The notes beneath the pieces were generated by a model. That model was not told the origin of the DNA and did not search any database. It was given only the letters and a program-made list of their open reading frames with translations. A stretch of DNA of 8,673 nt, from assembly GCA_902765885.1 (NCBI GenBank), contig CACXBN010000347.1:1-8673 (forward strand), given 5' to 3'. Both the position numbers and the translations under genes were made by a program. Shown in pieces: positions 1-4,960 of this stretch; positions within the stretch are counted from its first letter, which is position 1; every line of letters begins with the position of its first letter. Source of the stretch: an uncultured Ruminococcus sp. GTDB taxonomy: Bacteria > Bacillota > Clostridia > Oscillospirales > CAG-272.

Positions 1-13
1 AACAAGAAAGAAT

Positions 14-19
14 TATAGT
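14..19 (+). promoter_or_regulatory. possible -10 element upstream of the PNP gene
   Basis: TATAGT resembles a sigma-A -10 hexamer. A start point about 7 bases downstream would fall at the foot of the hairpin at 23-83. The matching -35 would lie outside the window, so this cannot be confirmed. The same bases could be the end of an upstream gene, because one plus-strand frame stays open from base 2 to a TGA at 83-85. Confidence 0.25.
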
Positions 20-22
20 ATA

Positions 23-83
23 AGGACTTTGGCGCAATTCCTCTCGGCACATAATGAACCGAGGATCCTTGCGGTGATGTCCT
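23..83 (+). ncRNA. possible structured leader RNA before the PNP gene
   Basis: Three short helices stack into one long imperfect hairpin: AGGAC 23-27 with GTCCT 79-83, CGCAA 33-37 with TTGCG 69-73, and TCTCGG 42-47 with CCGAGG 59-64 (one T-G pair). The internal loops are symmetric, 5 by 5 and 4 by 4, and the terminal loop is 11 bases. No T-run follows on either strand, so it does not look like an intrinsic terminator. It does not match the purine riboswitch or any other class I recognise. It may be a 5' leader element of the PNP mRNA, or a chance fold at the end of an upstream gene whose frame stops at 83-85. Confidence 0.3.
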
Positions 84-141
84 GAAAACGGGGAAAAAAG
101 TGAATTATCTTGAAAAACCAGCAGAGTGAGAGGAAAGAGAA

Positions 142-966
142 ATGTTTTATGATGATGTAATGACGGCAGTTGATTTTATAAAAACCAAAACGGGACAAAA
201 ACCGGAACTTGGGGTCGTTTTGGGCAGCGGGCTTGGAGCCCTTGTGGATTTTATGGAAAACAGGGAATATATTCCATATTCCGAGATTCCGGGATTTTCC
301 TTATCTGAGATCAAGGGGCACGAGGACAGACTGGTTTTCGGTACTATCGGAAAAACCTCAGTTGTGGCAATGCAAGGACGTTTTCATTTTTATGAGGGAT
401 TTTCGATGAAGCAGGTGACATTTCCTGTCTTTGTGATGAAGATGCTCGGGATAAAAGATATTATCATTACCAACGCATGCGGAGGCATCAATGAATCATT
501 CCGGCCGGGTGACATGATGATAATAGATGACTATGTTAACTCTCTTGGAAACAATCCGCTGATAGGGCCAAATGATGACAGGTTTGGCCCACGGTTTCCC
601 GATATGTCGGAAGCTTATTCTAAACAACTCATTGTGTTTGCGGAGGAAAAAGCGAAAGAACTCGGACTCGATAATATTCAGAAGGGAGTTTACGCCTTGT
701 TCCCGGGACCATGCTATGAAACTGCTGCTGAAATCAGAGCATTAAGAGTTATGGGAGCCGATGCCGTTGGCATGTCTACTGTCCCTGAAACCATAGTTTC
801 AAACTATCTTGGCCTGAATGTTCTGGGAATAGCATGTGTGACAAACATGGCAACCGGTATTTCAAAAACAAAACACAGTCATGAAGAGGTTCTTGCTGTC
901 GCCGACATGATTTCGGAAAAACTCTGCAAATGGGTTAAATACATGGTAGAGAACTGGAATTTCTGA
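142..966 (+). CDS. punA: purine nucleoside phosphorylase, trimeric type
   Basis: Cytosolic enzyme that cleaves (deoxy)inosine and (deoxy)guanosine with phosphate to free base and (deoxy)ribose 1-phosphate, in purine salvage. The 274-residue length fits the trimeric PNP/MTAP family. Visible family motifs are VVLGSGLG at 25-32 (phosphate-binding Ser), GHE at 59-61, QGRFHFYEG at 78-86, TNACGGI at 110-116, GPCYET at 189-194, GADAVGMSTVPE at 205-216 and VTN at 233-235. Asn at 235, where MTAP has Asp, points to 6-oxopurine nucleosides as substrates. The start ATG is preceded by AGAGGAAAG at 129-137, a suitable ribosome site. The gene stands alone on the plus strand, converges on the phosphopantetheinyl transferase and shares a hairpin terminator with it. 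The deoD-type hexameric family is excluded by these motifs. Confidence 0.95.
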   Translation: MFYDDVMTAVDFIKTKTGQKPELGVVLGSGLGALVDFMENREYIPYSEIPGFSLSEIKGHEDRLVFGTIGKTSVVAMQGRFHFYEGFSMKQVTFPVFVMKMLGIKDIIITNACGGINESFRPGDMMIIDDYVNSLGNNPLIGPNDDRFGPRFPDMSEAYSKQLIVFAEEKAKELGLDNIQKGVYALFPGPCYETAAEIRALRVMGADAVGMSTVPETIVSNYLGLNVLGIACVTNMATGISKTKHSHEEVLAVADMISEKLCKWVKYMVENWNF

Positions 967-970
967 AAAA

Positions 971-1007
971 AGAGACATGTATGAAATAAACAGTCATACA
1001 TGTCTTT
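971..1007. terminator. bidirectional terminator between convergent PNP and PPTase genes
   Basis: A perfect 12-bp inverted repeat, AGACATGTATGA (973-984) and its complement (994-1005), has a 9-base loop. It extends by one G-T and one A-T pair. On the minus strand it is followed by CTTTTTTC, a good U-tract, so it should end the phosphopantetheinyl transferase transcript. On the plus strand the tail is weaker (TTTCACATTGTTTT). The minus-strand stop codon (1007-1009) sits at the foot of the stem. Confidence 0.85.
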
Positions 1008-1558
1008 CACATTGTTTTCCATTCGTACTTGAAATCCTGATTGCAGGCAAGCGCAGCTTCAAAATCTTTCAAAAACGGTGTATTAATATTTTCTGCCTGT
1101 ATCTGAAGACCGTTTATGGTAAATCCGGTTGAGAGAGTGTCAAACATTTTGAAATTCTCATCTATGCCGGTTCCGAGAAGCTTGACTGCTGCCTCCTTTT
1201 TGGTCCATATCCTAAAGAATTCTTCCGATGGTTCAGCTGAATTTAAAATGAATTCGAATTCACGAAGGGAGAAGAATCTTTTAGAAATTTTCAGATGTGT
1301 AAGGGTACTGACTTTTTTTCTTTGAATATCAAATCCAGTCTCGGAATCACAAAATGAGCAGGCCCATATGTTGTCACTGTGTGATATGGAAAAACTGACT
1401 TTCACCGGAACCGAGAAAAATGGCTTTTTTCCTCTTTCGGAAACCAATCTGATGTCTGAAGGCCTCACTGCGGCATAATCGCAGGCAGCTTTTATGAGGA
1501 GATCATGTGAGCCTTTTCCTGTGAAGACATCTGTATAGTAAATAACAATATTTTTCAT
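1007..1558 (-). CDS. 4'-phosphopantetheinyl transferase, Sfp superfamily
   Basis: Transfers the phosphopantetheine arm of CoA to a conserved Ser of a carrier protein, making it active for fatty acid, polyketide or peptide synthesis. The protein has 183 residues, shorter than Sfp. Family motifs appear in order: FSISHS at 56-61, GFDIQ at 75-79 (metal-binding D77), RFFS at 94-97 and WTKKEAAVK at 118-126 (metal-binding E122). Position 79 is Gln where Sfp has a metal-binding Glu. No carrier protein or synthase gene lies in the window, so its partner is unknown; it could be the cell's general enzyme. ATG 1556-1558 gives the expected family N-terminus (MKNIVIYYTD). The only ribosome site, AAGGGG at 1565-1570, lies inside the terminator stem of the upstream gene, and no promoter is visible, so expression probably depends on read-through. 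Confidence 0.88.
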   Translation of the reverse strand: MKNIVIYYTDVFTGKGSHDLLIKAACDYAAVRPSDIRLVSERGKKPFFSVPVKVSFSISHSDNIWACSFCDSETGFDIQRKKVSTLTHLKISKRFFSLREFEFILNSAEPSEEFFRIWTKKEAAVKLLGTGIDENFKMFDTLSTGFTINGLQIQAENINTPFLKDFEAALACNQDFKYEWKTM

Positions 1559-1562
1559 AAAA

Positions 1563-1589
1563 AACCCCTTCGCTTCAGTCGAAGGGGTT
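1563..1589 (-). terminator. intrinsic terminator of the XpaC-family gene
   Basis: A perfect 10-bp inverted repeat, AACCCCTTCG (1563-1572) and its complement (1580-1589), has a 7-base loop. On the minus strand the GC-rich stem runs into six T (1559-1564) directly before the ATG of the phosphopantetheinyl transferase. The hairpin starts 4 bases after the XpaC-family stop codon. It has all the marks of a rho-independent terminator, yet its 3' arm also supplies the next gene's ribosome site. Confidence 0.88.
1565..1570 (-). promoter_or_regulatory. ribosome binding site of the PPTase gene, buried in a terminator stem
   Basis: On the minus strand AAGGGG lies 6 bases before ATG 1556-1558, a normal Shine-Dalgarno spacing. 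All six bases are paired in the terminator hairpin 1563-1589, so in a read-through mRNA the site would be hidden unless the hairpin opens. No other ribosome site fits this start. Confidence 0.6.
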
Positions 1590-1593
1590 ATCG

Positions 1594-3066
1594 TTATTTC
1601 TGTTCATCGGCTGGCATGGTAGCTGCAGCCGTACCGCCCGAACCCTCATCTGATATTTCATCGCTTATCTCGTCACTGTAGTTTTCGAGCATTGAAGCAA
1701 TGTCGCTCGTCTTGTCTGAGCTGAGTCCGTCTTTTTTCATCATCGCTTCAAGTACGCTTATATCGCTTGAAATATCCATCGACTGGTTTTTGAACAGTTG
1801 ATCGAGCTGCTGGTCAAATCCGTAAACCAGCATATCGAGTATCTGTTCTATATTTTCTTTGGATTTCTGCATATTGTCACCTGCGACGCCGGCTTTTTCT
1901 ATCGTACTGTAAGATTCAAGAAGCTTGAGTGTCGTCGGAAGATAATAATTCAAGAAGGTTCTGATTTTTGGCAGGGCCTTGGGATGATCGGTAACGTAAT
2001 CGAATATTTTGCTCGTGCTTTGCTCTATCTTGTCGATTCTGTCAGAGACTTCTCTGTCTTTTATCTCATCGTTAAGTCTTCTTATTTCAGAAATAATGGA
2101 ATCGAAATACTCTTTCTCTGATTTTTCCGGAGAGGACTGAGAAGACGTTTTATCTTTTTTATGTATCCCGTAGATTTTATCATAATCGATTTGGGTAGGA
2201 TCATCGGGAACAGCTGACGGGGATCTCATGAAATTATTGGTCCCGAGATCTATATATGCGGTTTCTCCGAATATACCTTTATCTATCATCTTCTGCACAT
2301 CTTTTTTGACTTGTTTAAGAGTTACATCAGATGCGGCTGCAAGTTTGTACAGGTTTATGCTGTCTCTGTTTCCGATAATCGCTTTGATTCGCTCATATCT
2401 TACATCGCGTTTTTTTATGAAATTTGCTCCGACAAACAGCCCTGCAGACACAAGCATTGCAGGTAAAGAAAATGTCAGAAAATTTGTCAGGGATCTTACA
2501 CCGAACAGTGAAAAAGCAGATATTACCGTGCTGATTATTCCGAGAACAGTTGTTACCGTATAAGCTTTGGAAGCTTTTCTTGCTTTTGGTTTTGACTCTT
2601 TCTTTTCCTCGCTTTTTTTCTGCTGTGCTTTCTGCTGAGCCTGCTGTTGCTCATAATACTTGGCAGCACTTCCGGTATAACTGGATTCTCTGACTTTTCC
2701 GAATGTAGTATTGTCAGTTGATGAAGACTGTGTGTTTGTGAACGAGTTATTATTCATTTGAGCCGTTCTGGTAGGATTGTATCCATATGTTGTTTTTGAC
2801 TGGCCGTTCTGCCACTGATTGTATTGAGCCTGCTGTGAATTGCTCGTGTACGTTCTTCCGTTATACGTGTAGCCGGCAGTGCCGTTTTGCGAAGGGTTAT
2901 AGTACTTCGTTCCGGTGTTTGCGGTGTTCGAATTTCCAGGAGAATTCATAACGGCTGAAATAATTTTCAGAACTGTCAGTATGACGCCAATCGGAAAATT
3001 GACAAAAAATGCAATTATCAGAATCGGAATCGGTATATCAAATTTAAAATTACTACCGTTCGCCAA
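1594..3066 (-). CDS. XpaC-family (5-bromo-4-chloroindolyl phosphate hydrolysis) membrane protein
   Basis: A 490-residue protein of unknown biochemical role; the family name comes from Bacillus XpaC, and its members often sit beside a TelA-type toxic-anion resistance gene, absent here. In order I see a hydrophobic segment 12-40; a low-complexity N/Q/S/T/Y-rich stretch about 43-125; a Q/K-rich stretch 139-167; two further membrane segments about 168-190 and 192-217; a small region 223-283 that reads like a winged helix (DVTLKQVKKDVQKMI); the XpaC-like helical domain about 315-445, with LPKIRTFLNYYLPTTLKL at 365-382; and an acidic tail with repeated SDEI. The family assignment rests mainly on that last core motif. 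TTG 3064-3066 is the start, set by AAAGGAGG at 3075-3082, 8 bases away. The gene has its own promoter and terminator. Confidence 0.78.
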   Translation of the reverse strand: MANGSNFKFDIPIPILIIAFFVNFPIGVILTVLKIISAVMNSPGNSNTANTGTKYYNPSQNGTAGYTYNGRTYTSNSQQAQYNQWQNGQSKTTYGYNPTRTAQMNNNSFTNTQSSSTDNTTFGKVRESSYTGSAAKYYEQQQAQQKAQQKKSEEKKESKPKARKASKAYTVTTVLGIISTVISAFSLFGVRSLTNFLTFSLPAMLVSAGLFVGANFIKKRDVRYERIKAIIGNRDSINLYKLAAASDVTLKQVKKDVQKMIDKGIFGETAYIDLGTNNFMRSPSAVPDDPTQIDYDKIYGIHKKDKTSSQSSPEKSEKEYFDSIISEIRRLNDEIKDREVSDRIDKIEQSTSKIFDYVTDHPKALPKIRTFLNYYLPTTLKLLESYSTIEKAGVAGDNMQKSKENIEQILDMLVYGFDQQLDQLFKNQSMDISSDISVLEAMMKKDGLSSDKTSDIASMLENYSDEISDEISDEGSGGTAAATMPADEQK

Positions 3067-3074
3067 TTGCGAAT

Positions 3075-3082
3075 CCTCCTTT
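3075..3082 (-). promoter_or_regulatory. strong ribosome binding site setting a TTG start
   Basis: AAAGGAGG on the minus strand lies 8 bases before TTG 3064-3066. An ATG at 3083-3085 is in another frame and opens only a 10-codon reading, so the TTG is the best start of the XpaC-family gene. Confidence 0.75.
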
Positions 3083-3115
3083 CATTAAGTATATGACCAA
3101 TTTTTGCCACCTAAT

Positions 3116-3144
3116 ATTATATCCAATTGGGAAATCAATTTCAA
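3116..3144 (-). promoter_or_regulatory. sigma-A promoter of the XpaC-family gene
   Basis: On the minus strand TTGAAA (3139-3144) is followed after exactly 17 bases by TATAAT (3116-3121). Transcription would begin near 3109, giving a leader of about 43 bases. The palindrome CCAATTGG (3123-3130) lies in the spacer and might be an operator, but it is short and AT-rich. Confidence 0.8.
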
Positions 3145-3184
3145 TATATTAGTGATTATGTTAGGTAAATTTCTTCTTATAGGC

Positions 3185-3925
3185 CTATATATGAGTATAT
3201 ATGAATGATTTACCGCGCTGACCGGATTTTTTAACAATCCCTCTTGCACATAATACTTTTATAACGGCCCTTGAGGTCATTTCATTTGTTCCGGTTGCCT
3301 TTATGAAATCTTTAACGGTGAACTCGTCGTTAAGTTCTCTTGGAATACATTTAAGATAGTCTGAATCGGTGTTCAGTTTTGTAATATCTGATATTGAAAT
3401 GGGAATCATTTCGAATCTGTGTGAACCTCTTTTTCCGTTTCTGCTCCAACCGTCCGCCATCCGGTATTCGTCTGCTTCAAGAAATACGGCAATTATCGTA
3501 AGATTTTTTTCATTGATGTATGGAAGAATGCGTACTGTCTCAAAAATAACATCATATATGTTTTCTTTTTTAGGTGATGTATGTTTTTTTGATATCTCAG
3601 ACGTCAGCGGATCAATCCATGAAACATATTTTTTGGCAATTACCGGAATCACGAGGTTAACTTTATATTTCGGAAGATAGGAAGACAATTTTGGACAAAG
3701 ACCTGAAAAACCCGATGTCTCAATTTCGTAAATTGTGTCGTCCCTCATTATATCGGCAATAAACCCTTCTACGGGAACTTCGTGATAATTCTGATCATCA
3801 CAGAAATATCTCTTCAGTGCCAGATGGAGAGTCTTTTCCTTATACGTTCCGATATTGTATCTTTCATGGTTAGATTGAGAAATATTATATATTATTTCCT
3901 GAAATCTTTTGTTATCTGCTTTCAC
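3185..3925 (-). CDS. uncharacterised protein, PD-(D/E)XK-nuclease-like with C-terminal winged helix
   Basis: I recognise this as a type of hypothetical protein found in Firmicutes but know no function for it. It has 246 residues. The N-terminal half has the order expected of a PD-(D/E)XK nuclease fold: a helix with E30 (GTYKEKTLH, 26-34), strand GFIADI (54-59) with D58, and strand YEIET (66-70) with E67 and E69. The usual Lys of the motif is not at position 69. Residues 92-180 hold conserved-looking blocks (SWIDP, DEYRMADGWSRNGKRGSHRF). Residues 200-246 look like a winged helix (FTVKDFIKATGTNEMTSRAVIKVL, then RGIVKKSGQRGKSF). GTG 3923-3925 is the start, with GGAGG at 3933-3937. The same frame continues upstream to an ATG inside the tRNA gene, which I reject. 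A terminator lies 21 bases before the start and no promoter fits, so it may rely on read-through from the tRNA. The fold is inferred. Confidence 0.7.
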   Translation of the reverse strand: MKADNKRFQEIIYNISQSNHERYNIGTYKEKTLHLALKRYFCDDQNYHEVPVEGFIADIMRDDTIYEIETSGFSGLCPKLSSYLPKYKVNLVIPVIAKKYVSWIDPLTSEISKKHTSPKKENIYDVIFETVRILPYINEKNLTIIAVFLEADEYRMADGWSRNGKRGSHRFEMIPISISDITKLNTDSDYLKCIPRELNDEFTVKDFIKATGTNEMTSRAVIKVLCARGIVKKSGQRGKSFIYTHI

Positions 3926-3932
3926 AAATATT

Positions 3933-3937
3933 CCTCC
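3933..3937 (-). promoter_or_regulatory. ribosome binding site setting a GTG start
   Basis: GGAGG on the minus strand lies 7 bases before GTG 3923-3925. It moves the start 34 codons downstream of the longest possible reading, which would otherwise begin within the tRNA gene. Confidence 0.8.
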
Positions 3938-3946
3938 GCAAAAGGG

Positions 3947-3979
3947 AAAAGGCCGTTCATCCTCAGATGATCGGCCTTT
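3947..3979 (-). terminator. intrinsic terminator of the tRNA-Val gene
   Basis: An inverted repeat pairs 3948-3955 (AAAGGCCG) with 3972-3979. After one T-T mismatch it continues as TCATC/GATGA (3957-3961 with 3966-3970) around a 4-base loop. On the minus strand the stem is followed by TTTTCCCTTTT, a U-tract broken by CCC. It begins 2 bases after the tRNA 3' end. The interrupted tail may let some transcripts through to the gene behind it. Confidence 0.8.
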
Positions 3980-3981
3980 CA

Positions 3982-4055
3982 TGGAGACAACAGGAATTGA
4001 ACCAGTGACCCCTTGCATGTCAAGCAAGTACTCTAACCAGCTGAGCTATGCCTCC
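3982..4055 (-). tRNA. tRNA-Val, anticodon GAC
   Basis: The 74-base gene folds as a full cloverleaf: a 7-bp acceptor stem (GGAGGCA with TGTCTCC, one G-T pair), D arm GCTC-AGCTGGTTA-GAGT, anticodon arm CTTGC-TTGACAT-GCAAG with anticodon GAC at 4019-4021, variable loop GGGTC, and T arm ACTGG-TTCAATT-CCTGT. The B-box consensus GGTTCAATTCC is intact. The T stem has one T-T mismatch (positions 51 and 63). The discriminator is A and the 3' CCA is not encoded, so it must be added after transcription. GAC decodes GUC and GUU. Its own promoter lies just upstream and a terminator directly follows. Confidence 0.93.
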
Positions 4056-4066
4056 ACACGCGAGGA

Positions 4067-4095
4067 ATTATAACATATAGACAAAATCTTTTCAA
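4067..4095 (-). promoter_or_regulatory. sigma-A promoter of the tRNA-Val gene
   Basis: On the minus strand TTGAAA (4090-4095) and TATAAT (4067-4072) are separated by 17 bases. The start point would fall near 4060, about 5 bases before the mature tRNA. The bases after the -10 are GC-rich (TCCTCGCG), like the discriminator of stable-RNA promoters under stringent control. The -35 lies only 8 bases after the Sir2 stop codon. Confidence 0.85.
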
Positions 4096-4103
4096 TAGTT
4101 TTT

Positions 4104-4817
4104 TTAAAATGCGCTCAGAAATGCTCCTATAGGCTCATGAATGACCAAATCTGCGTCATTGTCACGGGGCGTTGCGGATTTGTTTATGAGGACAAGTTTT
4201 GCTCCGGTATAATAATCCAGCAAACCGGCTGCAGGATATACGTTGAGTGATGTGCCACCGATTATAAGCATGTCCGCACGGTGTATCGCATTTATGGACC
4301 CGATTATGATATCATTGTCGAGAGACTCCTCGTAAAGAACAACATCCGGTTTGATAATGCCGCCGCATTCGCAGCGGGGGACGCCATCCGTATTTACTAT
4401 ATATTCAAGGCTGTGAAACTTGCCGCATTTGGTACAATAGTTTCGGTGGATGCTTCCGTGAAGTTCGTAAACATTTTCAGAACCTGCTTTCTGATGGAGT
4501 CCGTCGATGTTCTGAGTAATAACGGCATGCAGCTTGCCGGATTTTTCCCATTCTGCCAGCTTTACATGTGCCATATTCGGCATGGCTTCCGTGAAGATGA
4601 TCTTATCCCTGTAGAATCTGAAGAATTCTTCAGGGTTATTTACGAAAAAAGAGTGACTTAAAATCGTTTCCGGAGGATATCTGTATTTCTGATTATAGAT
4701 TCCGTCAGTGCTTCTGAAATCAGGAATCCCGCTTTCGGTCGATACTCCGGCACCTCCAAAAAACACGATGTTCTCGGATTCGTCAAGCCATTTTGAAAAA
4801 ACGGTTCTGTAATCCAT
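4104..4817 (-). CDS. cobB: NAD-dependent protein deacylase, Sir2 family (sirtuin)
   Basis: Removes acyl groups from protein lysines using NAD+, releasing nicotinamide and O-acyl-ADP-ribose; cytosolic. The 237-residue length is normal for a single-domain bacterial sirtuin. Motifs are GAGVSTESGIPDFR at 22-35 (NAD loop), TQNIDGLH at 101-108, catalytic H120 in ELHGS, a zinc module of C128, C131, C149 and C151, GGTSLNVYPAAG at 187-198 and LINKS at 210-214. All core residues are present, so it should be active. ATG 4815-4817 follows AAGGAGG (4822-4828) at a short 4-base spacing. It has its own promoter, divergent from the epimerase operon. No clear terminator separates it from the tRNA promoter, so some transcripts may run into the tRNA. 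The cobB symbol follows common usage for this family; substrates are unknown. Confidence 0.95.
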   Translation of the reverse strand: MDYRTVFSKWLDESENIVFFGGAGVSTESGIPDFRSTDGIYNQKYRYPPETILSHSFFVNNPEEFFRFYRDKIIFTEAMPNMAHVKLAEWEKSGKLHAVITQNIDGLHQKAGSENVYELHGSIHRNYCTKCGKFHSLEYIVNTDGVPRCECGGIIKPDVVLYEESLDNDIIIGSINAIHRADMLIIGGTSLNVYPAAGLLDYYTGAKLVLINKSATPRDNDADLVIHEPIGAFLSAF

Positions 4818-4848
4818 GTTGCCTCCTTGAGATGATTATTACGTAAAA

Positions 4849-4878
4849 ATTATATCACGGCAGCTGTTGTGATGGCAA
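4849..4878 (-). promoter_or_regulatory. sigma-A promoter of the Sir2 gene
   Basis: On the minus strand TTGCCA (4873-4878) and TATAAT (4849-4854) are separated by 18 bases. The start would fall near 4842, a leader of about 25 bases before ATG 4815-4817. Inverted half-sites cover the spacer and the -35. Confidence 0.75.
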
Positions 4879-4884
4879 TATCAC
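4854..4884. promoter_or_regulatory. possible operator: three alternating ATCAC/GTGAT half-sites
   Basis: On the plus strand ATCAC (4854-4858), GTGAT (4869-4873) and ATCAC (4880-4884) form two overlapping inverted repeats that share the middle half-site, with gaps of 10 and 6 bases. The first repeat is centred on CAGCTG (4861-4866), giving a 20-base near-palindrome. Together they cover the spacer and -35 of the sir2 promoter and end 15 bases before the -35 of the epimerase promoter. A bound regulator could block sir2 and affect the divergent operon. The regulator is not known. Confidence 0.4.
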
Positions 4885-4899
4885 GCTAATATTTTTTGT

Positions 4900-4928
4900 T
4901 TGACAAAACAGCCTGATTATCATATAAT
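4900..4928 (+). promoter_or_regulatory. consensus sigma-A promoter of the epimerase operon
   Basis: TTGACA (4900-4905), exactly 17 bases, then TATAAT (4923-4928): both hexamers match the consensus perfectly. A run of six T (4892-4897) lies just upstream and may act like an UP element. Transcription would start near 4935, leaving a short leader of about 25 bases. Nothing in the core promoter suggests a need for an activator. Confidence 0.9.
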
Positions 4929-4960
4929 TTGAAGGAAAAATGAATTTAAGGTGAATGACA

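Noticed and set aside
76..86. TGATG and CTGA resembling box C and box D of a guide RNA
   Set aside because: Such RNAs belong to archaea and eukaryotes, the two boxes lie only a few bases apart, and the spacing and guide region are absent.
2228..2563. Plus-strand reading of 111 codons opposite the XpaC-family gene
   Set aside because: It lies wholly antisense to a well-supported gene, has no ribosome site and shows no recognisable motif.
3123..3130. CCAATTGG palindrome in the XpaC-gene promoter spacer
   Set aside because: Only 8 bases and AT-rich, so it occurs often by chance. Noted under the promoter but not claimed as an operator.
3926..4027. N-terminal extension of the nuclease-like protein starting at an ATG in the tRNA gene
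   Set aside because: The extra 34 codons read through the tRNA and its terminator. GGAGG at 3933-3937 points to the GTG at 3923-3925 instead.
4940..4954. Four-codon reading (M-N-L-R) in the wecB leader as a leader peptide
   Set aside because: The possible ribosome site is only 3 bases away and lies at the predicted transcript start. No attenuator follows, so it is most likely chance.
4955..4960. Upstream ATG as the start of wecB
   Set aside because: AAGGTG ends one base before it, too close for a ribosome site, while the spacing to ATG 4961 is 7 bases and gives the usual MKK start.
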